Part shown: in pieces, positions 59,711-64,000 of the stretch | How the letters are laid out: every line of letters starts with the position of its first letter | How positions within the stretch are numbered: position 1 is the stretch's first letter | NCBI RefSeq assembly: GCF_030651835.1 | Contig: NZ_JAUSBX010000087.1 | Coordinates: 62,001-126,000 of the forward strand | Source: Methylicorpusculum sp. | Lineage (GTDB): Bacteria > Pseudomonadota > Gammaproteobacteria > Methylococcales > Methylomonadaceae | Direction of reading: 5' to 3' | Length of the DNA stretch: 64,000 nucleotides | Position numbers and translations under genes: made by a program | Notes under the pieces: model-generated | What the model saw: only the letters and a program-made list of their open reading frames with translations | Told to the model about the DNA's origin: nothing | The model's database searches: none

Positions 59711-61807
59711 TTAATGTTGCAAGGTATGCAAAAGTTCACTTTGTGCCCGAACTTCTTCTTGACCATCACCGGGGGCCAATTGGACATAATGCCCATCCGA
59801 TTGGAGTTGCCAGGCTTGGGAATTATCGCTTAAATAAAGTGCCAAATCGTTACGAATACGCTGATGCAGTTTTTTATTTTCAATTGGGAAACAAGCTTCA
59901 ACCCGGCGGAACATGTTGCGATTCATAATATCGGCACTGGATACGAAAATTTCCTGATTGCCGTCATTTTCAAACGCGTAAACCCGGGCATGCTCCAGAA
60001 ACCGGCCGATAATCGAACGAACCTCAATATTATCCGAGACACCGGGTATGCCCGGACGCAGGCAACAAATACCACGAACGATCAATTGCACTTTGACACC
60101 GGCTTGAGAGGCGCGATAGAGCGCCTTGATCAGTTGCTCTTCTACGACGGCATTAACCTTAATGATGATGCCGCTTGCCTTGCCTTTATTGGCATGATGA
60201 ATTTCCCGTTCAATTTTTTCCATCAAGCCACTGTGCAGCGTAAAAGGCGACTGCAATAGTTTATTGAGTTTAGTGACTTTACCCAAACTGGTTAATTGCG
60301 CAAAGATGCGTCTGACATCTTCACCCAACTCTTTATCGCAGGAAAACAAACCGTAATCGGTATAAAGCAACGCGGTTTTAGGATGGTAATTGCCGCTGCC
60401 CAAATGGACATAATTACGCAGTTTTTTTCCTTCCTTTCTCAGTACCAAACACATTTTTGCATGTGTTTTGTAACCCACCACACCATAAACAACATGAACG
60501 GCGGCTTCCTGAAGCTTTGAAGCCAAATTGATATTGGCTTTTTCATCAAACCGGGCCATTAGTTCAATAACCACCGTCACTTCTTTTCCAGCTCTGGCCG
60601 CCTTTACCAACGCACCGACGATCGGCGAATCAACTCCGGTACGGTATAGCGTTTGTTTGATCGCCAACACATCTGGGTCAGTGGCTGCCTGCCTGATAAA
60701 TTCGACTACCGGTAAAAAGGATTCAAACGGATGGTGAAGTAAAATGTCATTTTTATCAATCGCACTGAATATTTCTTTGTTTCTGGCCAATTGCGGCGGA
60801 ACAGACGGTTTGAATGGCGTAAATTTAAGCTCCGGCCTTTCGACAAGATCGATAATTTCACGCAAGCGGTTAAGATTTACCGGACCATCGACCAGATACA
60901 AGCGATCGCGAGTCAGCTCGAATCGAGCCATCAGAAAATTAACAGTTTCCTCAGGACAATTGGCATCAATTTCAAGCCTCACTTCATCGCCGTAATTGCG
61001 CATGGCCAGTTCACCTTCAACGGCCAATAACAGATCATCGATGGCGTCATCGTCCACAAAAAAATCACTGTTACGCGTCACTCTGAATTGGTAACACCCT
61101 TTGACATTCATGCCATTGAACAAATGCTCGACAAACGCATGAATAATCGACGACAAAAAAACGAATTCGTGCTGTCCGCTGTCCGTTTCCGGAGGAAACT
61201 GAATTATGCGCGGCAACGCTCGGGGTGCCTGCAGAATTGCCCTGCCGCTGTTTCTACCGAAGGCATCTTTCCCGGTTAATGAAATAATAAAATTTAAACT
61301 TTTATTCAAAATGCGCGGAAAAGGATGCGCCGAGTCCAGACCGACCGGAGTCAAAATAGGCAATAATTCTTCATTAAAATAATTTTCCAGCCACTTGTGC
61401 TGTTTGGACGTCCAATCCTTGCGGCGGATAAAACGAATATTTTCATCTTTTAGTGCAGGAATCAGAATTTCGTTGAGCACACGGTATTGCTCGTCAACCA
61501 GTTGATGGGCTTTTACCGATATACGATCCAACTGCTCATGCGGTGTCACGCCGTCCAACCCGATAGCCTTAGGATTCATACCGGTCATTTCCAGCAAGCT
61601 AGCGACCCGTACTTCAAAAAATTCATCCAGATTCGAACAGGAAATACACAAGTAATTTAAGCGCTCAAGCAAGGGAACCCGTTCATCTTTTGCCTGCGCT
61701 AATACCCGGACATTGAATTCAAGCAGACTCGATTCGCGGTTGATGTACAACTCATACGCATCAAGATTGACAGGGGTCTGAGTCTCGCTAACTTTTTCGT
61801 GTTCCAT
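59711..61807 (-). CDS. ppk1: Polyphosphate kinase 1
   Basis: YINRESSLLEFNVRVLAQAKDERVPLLERL; KTHAKMCLVLRKEG; HLGSGNYHPKTALLYTDYGLF. Confidence 0.97.
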   Translation of the reverse strand: MEHEKVSETQTPVNLDAYELYINRESSLLEFNVRVLAQAKDERVPLLERLNYLCISCSNLDEFFEVRVASLLEMTGMNPKAIGLDGVTPHEQLDRISVKAHQLVDEQYRVLNEILIPALKDENIRFIRRKDWTSKQHKWLENYFNEELLPILTPVGLDSAHPFPRILNKSLNFIISLTGKDAFGRNSGRAILQAPRALPRIIQFPPETDSGQHEFVFLSSIIHAFVEHLFNGMNVKGCYQFRVTRNSDFFVDDDAIDDLLLAVEGELAMRNYGDEVRLEIDANCPEETVNFLMARFELTRDRLYLVDGPVNLNRLREIIDLVERPELKFTPFKPSVPPQLARNKEIFSAIDKNDILLHHPFESFLPVVEFIRQAATDPDVLAIKQTLYRTGVDSPIVGALVKAARAGKEVTVVIELMARFDEKANINLASKLQEAAVHVVYGVVGYKTHAKMCLVLRKEGKKLRNYVHLGSGNYHPKTALLYTDYGLFSCDKELGEDVRRIFAQLTSLGKVTKLNKLLQSPFTLHSGLMEKIEREIHHANKGKASGIIIKVNAVVEEQLIKALYRASQAGVKVQLIVRGICCLRPGIPGVSDNIEVRSIIGRFLEHARVYAFENDGNQEIFVSSADIMNRNMFRRVEACFPIENKKLHQRIRNDLALYLSDNSQAWQLQSDGHYVQLAPGDGQEEVRAQSELLHTLQH

Positions 61808-61830
61808 TTTTTTTCTCTTTATGCAAACGG

Positions 61831-62538
61831 TCAGGCAACAAGGCCGGAAATAAACACATGTCGATCGCTGACGAGCTCGATATTTAAATTCAATCGCGCT
61901 TGTTTCAGTTGTTCTTCTATTTCTTCAAGGGTAAATGCGGCCAATAAAGAATGATAAAAATCATGTTTCAGAATAGCAGGTTCGTCCGCAGAATAGTGTT
62001 CAACTAATTCAGATGCCGCCATTTGACTGGCTGGTCTGACCAGATCCATGACGGCCACCTGCGTTCCGGGCCGAGAGTAATCTTTAATGACACGCCAAAG
62101 CGCTTGAGGTTCCGGCAAATGATGTAAAAGACTGTTACTAAATATTAGATCGTAATACGGACAAGGCAGTGAAACCCGGGGCAATTTTGCCTGAATAAAT
62201 TCAATACGGCTTAATACTTCGGCAGGTAAATGATGCGCTGCAAAGCTCAGCATTGGAAGCGACCCATCAACCGCATGCAGACTCGCATGTTGAAAGGCTT
62301 TTACGAAACGGACGGCAATATCGCCGGGACCACAGCCTAAATCCAGCGCCATTCCGCAAAATGATTCAGCTGAAACCCGTTGTTGCAACAGTTCGATAAA
62401 CCGATTGTGAGGGATCGAAAAGTCGGCCAATGCATAAGCTTCCACTTGCGCTGGATCCAGCATCAATTCCGGTTCAGTTTGTCGTAGCATCAACTGTAAA
62501 TCCTCTGTTCCCTTGTATTCCGCCGGTATGAATGGCAA
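61831..62538 (-). CDS. SAM-dependent methyltransferase
   Basis: MALDLGCGPGDIAVRF. True start may be 62490 or 62463 given overlap with the next gene. Confidence 0.87.
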   Translation of the reverse strand: MPFIPAEYKGTEDLQLMLRQTEPELMLDPAQVEAYALADFSIPHNRFIELLQQRVSAESFCGMALDLGCGPGDIAVRFVKAFQHASLHAVDGSLPMLSFAAHHLPAEVLSRIEFIQAKLPRVSLPCPYYDLIFSNSLLHHLPEPQALWRVIKDYSRPGTQVAVMDLVRPASQMAASELVEHYSADEPAILKHDFYHSLLAAFTLEEIEEQLKQARLNLNIELVSDRHVFISGLVA

Positions 62539-63388
62539 TAATTATTTGACCGGGAGGAATGTTACGCTTTTTTATCAAATCATAAAGACCAAATAGCATT
62601 TTCGCCGTGTAAACCCGATCCAGCTCAATGCCATTTGTTTTAGTAAAAGCCGACATAAAATCAGTCAGCTCCTGCGTCGTTTTAGCAAAACCACCAAAAT
62701 GGTAATCAGTGTTGACACGCCAATTCGAGCGTGGGACTGACAGCCGCTTTGTAACATCATTAACTAAAAAATGACCGCCCTTCAAGGCTGAAAAGCCTAG
62801 GATTTGAGACGTCAAGGGTGCCGATTCAATTACCCCTGCCAACGTTGTTCCGGTTCCGCAGGGCACACAAATCATGTCATAGGCCTGATCAATTTCGGCA
62901 ACCGATTCAGCCACCCCTTGCAACGCCCATTTTAAAGCCCCGCCCTCAGGCAACCAATATTCACCTTGTTTCAAGCCAGGTAACGCATTCCATTCAGCAT
63001 AATTCCTAAGCTCTCGGTAATCTGACCTTGATATGAAGGTCAGTTTCATACCCCAGTCCGTCAGATCGTCCAGCGTAGGATTGGCATGAGGCTCCCCTCT
63101 TATGAAACCTTCGGTTGCCAAACCCAATTTTTTTCCAACATACGCCAAAGCATGAAGATGATTGGAAAAAGGACCGCCCATACTGATGATTTTTTGAACG
63201 TCTAAAGAAAGCGCATGATTCAGAATATATTTGAGCTTACGCCATTTATTACCGGAAATAACTGAATGCAGTAAATCGTCACGCTTTAAAAACAACTGGA
63301 TGTCATGAGCAGCCAGAAAAGGATCATTAACTTGAGTCAAAACTGAACGGTTAAAACTACTTTCTAATTCCAGTAACTGCTTGTGCAT
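62474..63388 (-). CDS. ACC deaminase/D-cysteine desulfhydrase-like PLP enzyme
   Basis: LFLKRDDLLHSVISGNKWRKLKYIL, GGPFSNHLHALAYVG, VPCGTGTTLAGVI, AIHTGGIQGNRGF. Confidence 0.9.
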   Translation of the reverse strand: MHKQLLELESSFNRSVLTQVNDPFLAAHDIQLFLKRDDLLHSVISGNKWRKLKYILNHALSLDVQKIISMGGPFSNHLHALAYVGKKLGLATEGFIRGEPHANPTLDDLTDWGMKLTFISRSDYRELRNYAEWNALPGLKQGEYWLPEGGALKWALQGVAESVAEIDQAYDMICVPCGTGTTLAGVIESAPLTSQILGFSALKGGHFLVNDVTKRLSVPRSNWRVNTDYHFGGFAKTTQELTDFMSAFTKTNGIELDRVYTAKMLFGLYDLIKKRNIPPGQIIIAIHTGGIQGNRGFTVDATTN

Positions 63389-63635
63389 GTTAAAGCTGCT
63401 TGATCCTAAAAACCGAAATGAACAAAAACATAAATCTGTAAGGCATGTGTTCTTTGAGCCAAGCCATGATTTTACCCTCTATGGAATAACTGCGTAGTTT
63501 GGATTGTTTGCTTTTTAAATCCGGCAATTACCGGCATGACATTGAATATTGGCTAACTATCGCCAAGAATAACATCCTCTTTACAAAAGGGAGATTGACG
63601 GCAATCCCGTTAAAAGTTAAGCGTATTTTATAGGA

Positions 63636-64000
63636 TCAAGCCACCATTTGCCGGAGACTCTGCTGCATAGCGGCTTTAAATGCAGGATCGTTGGTTCGCC
63701 GTTTATACAACTCTAGTCCATTGCGTTGACTCTTAAGCATCACGTCTTCAAATTTCTTCTCAAAAGCCAATATCCGGGTATGAACATCGGGGTTCTTTTG
63801 GTATTTTTCCGGGAAATCAGGATGCGCTTTAATGCCGTCTGCAATAGTGATGAACTTGATACGCTGCTCTTCCGGCGTTGCCCCCCAATCCTGGAACCAG
63901 CGTTCGTTAAAACTGAGGATGATCTCATTCAATGGGGCATGCTCCTCGTTGCCGCCATACGCACTACACGGATTGGGGTTTTGCGGCTCCAGTTCAGTTT
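63636..64000 (-). CDS. hsdR: C-terminal end of probable type I restriction R subunit (runs off right edge)
   Basis: Frame stays open to the edge: TELEPQNPNPCSAYGGNEEHAPLNEIILSFNERWFQDWGATPEEQRIKFITIADGIKAHPDF...FKAAMQQSLRQMVA. LNEII..FNERW..DW..TPEEQR..F resembles HsdR C-termini. Confidence 0.6.
   Translation of the reverse strand, partial: TELEPQNPNPCSAYGGNEEHAPLNEIILSFNERWFQDWGATPEEQRIKFITIADGIKAHPDFPEKYQKNPDVHTRILAFEKKFEDVMLKSQRNGLELYKRRTNDPAFKAAMQQSLRQMVA

Noticed and set aside
1-64000. CRISPR arrays, rRNA and tRNA genes
   Set aside because: No regular direct-repeat/spacer array or recognisable RNA gene seen by eye; a tRNAscan/Infernal run would be needed to exclude small RNAs.

Overview
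64 kb of gammaproteobacterial chromosome; a methanotroph/Methylococcales-like host is only an inference. It is mostly coding, with clear operons. Left to right: (1) a chemosensory operon on the minus strand: a soluble receptor with two signalling domains, a triple-CheW fusion, CheB, a HEAT-repeat protein, CheR, CheY and a CheA that runs off the left edge; (2) a repeat-rich stretch (about 8.3-17 kb) with an IS4-like transposase remnant, a di-haem cytochrome c peroxidase, and a type IV pilin followed by a membrane GT-C/TPR protein, two glycosyltransferases and a methyltransferase; (3) ssb, an MFS transporter, a degenerate GGDEF/EAL protein next to an outer-membrane barrel, and copA/copZ; (4) an EAL-HDOD/rhodanese/hflD/GldAFG-like run; (5) mutM, rsfS, nadD, proA and a ubiB-like gene; (6) a flagellar block fliK-J-I-H-G-F-E plus flrC-flrB-flrA; (7) a CorC/HlyC-like protein, tandem FHA, PilZ, radA, a LuxR-type regulator, a spermidine-synthase-like membrane protein, def, ppk1 and an ACC-deaminase-like gene, ending in the 3' end of a probable hsdR. 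The best candidates for something under-described are the double-signalling receptor/triple-CheW/HEAT chemosensory module, the pilin-linked glycosylation cassette, and a structured dispersed repeat with two about 150-160 bp copies (35600-35751 and 47973-48133), one of them between flrA and flrB. No CRISPR array, rRNA or tRNA was recognised by eye. All assignments are from reading the sequence; no database search was run.
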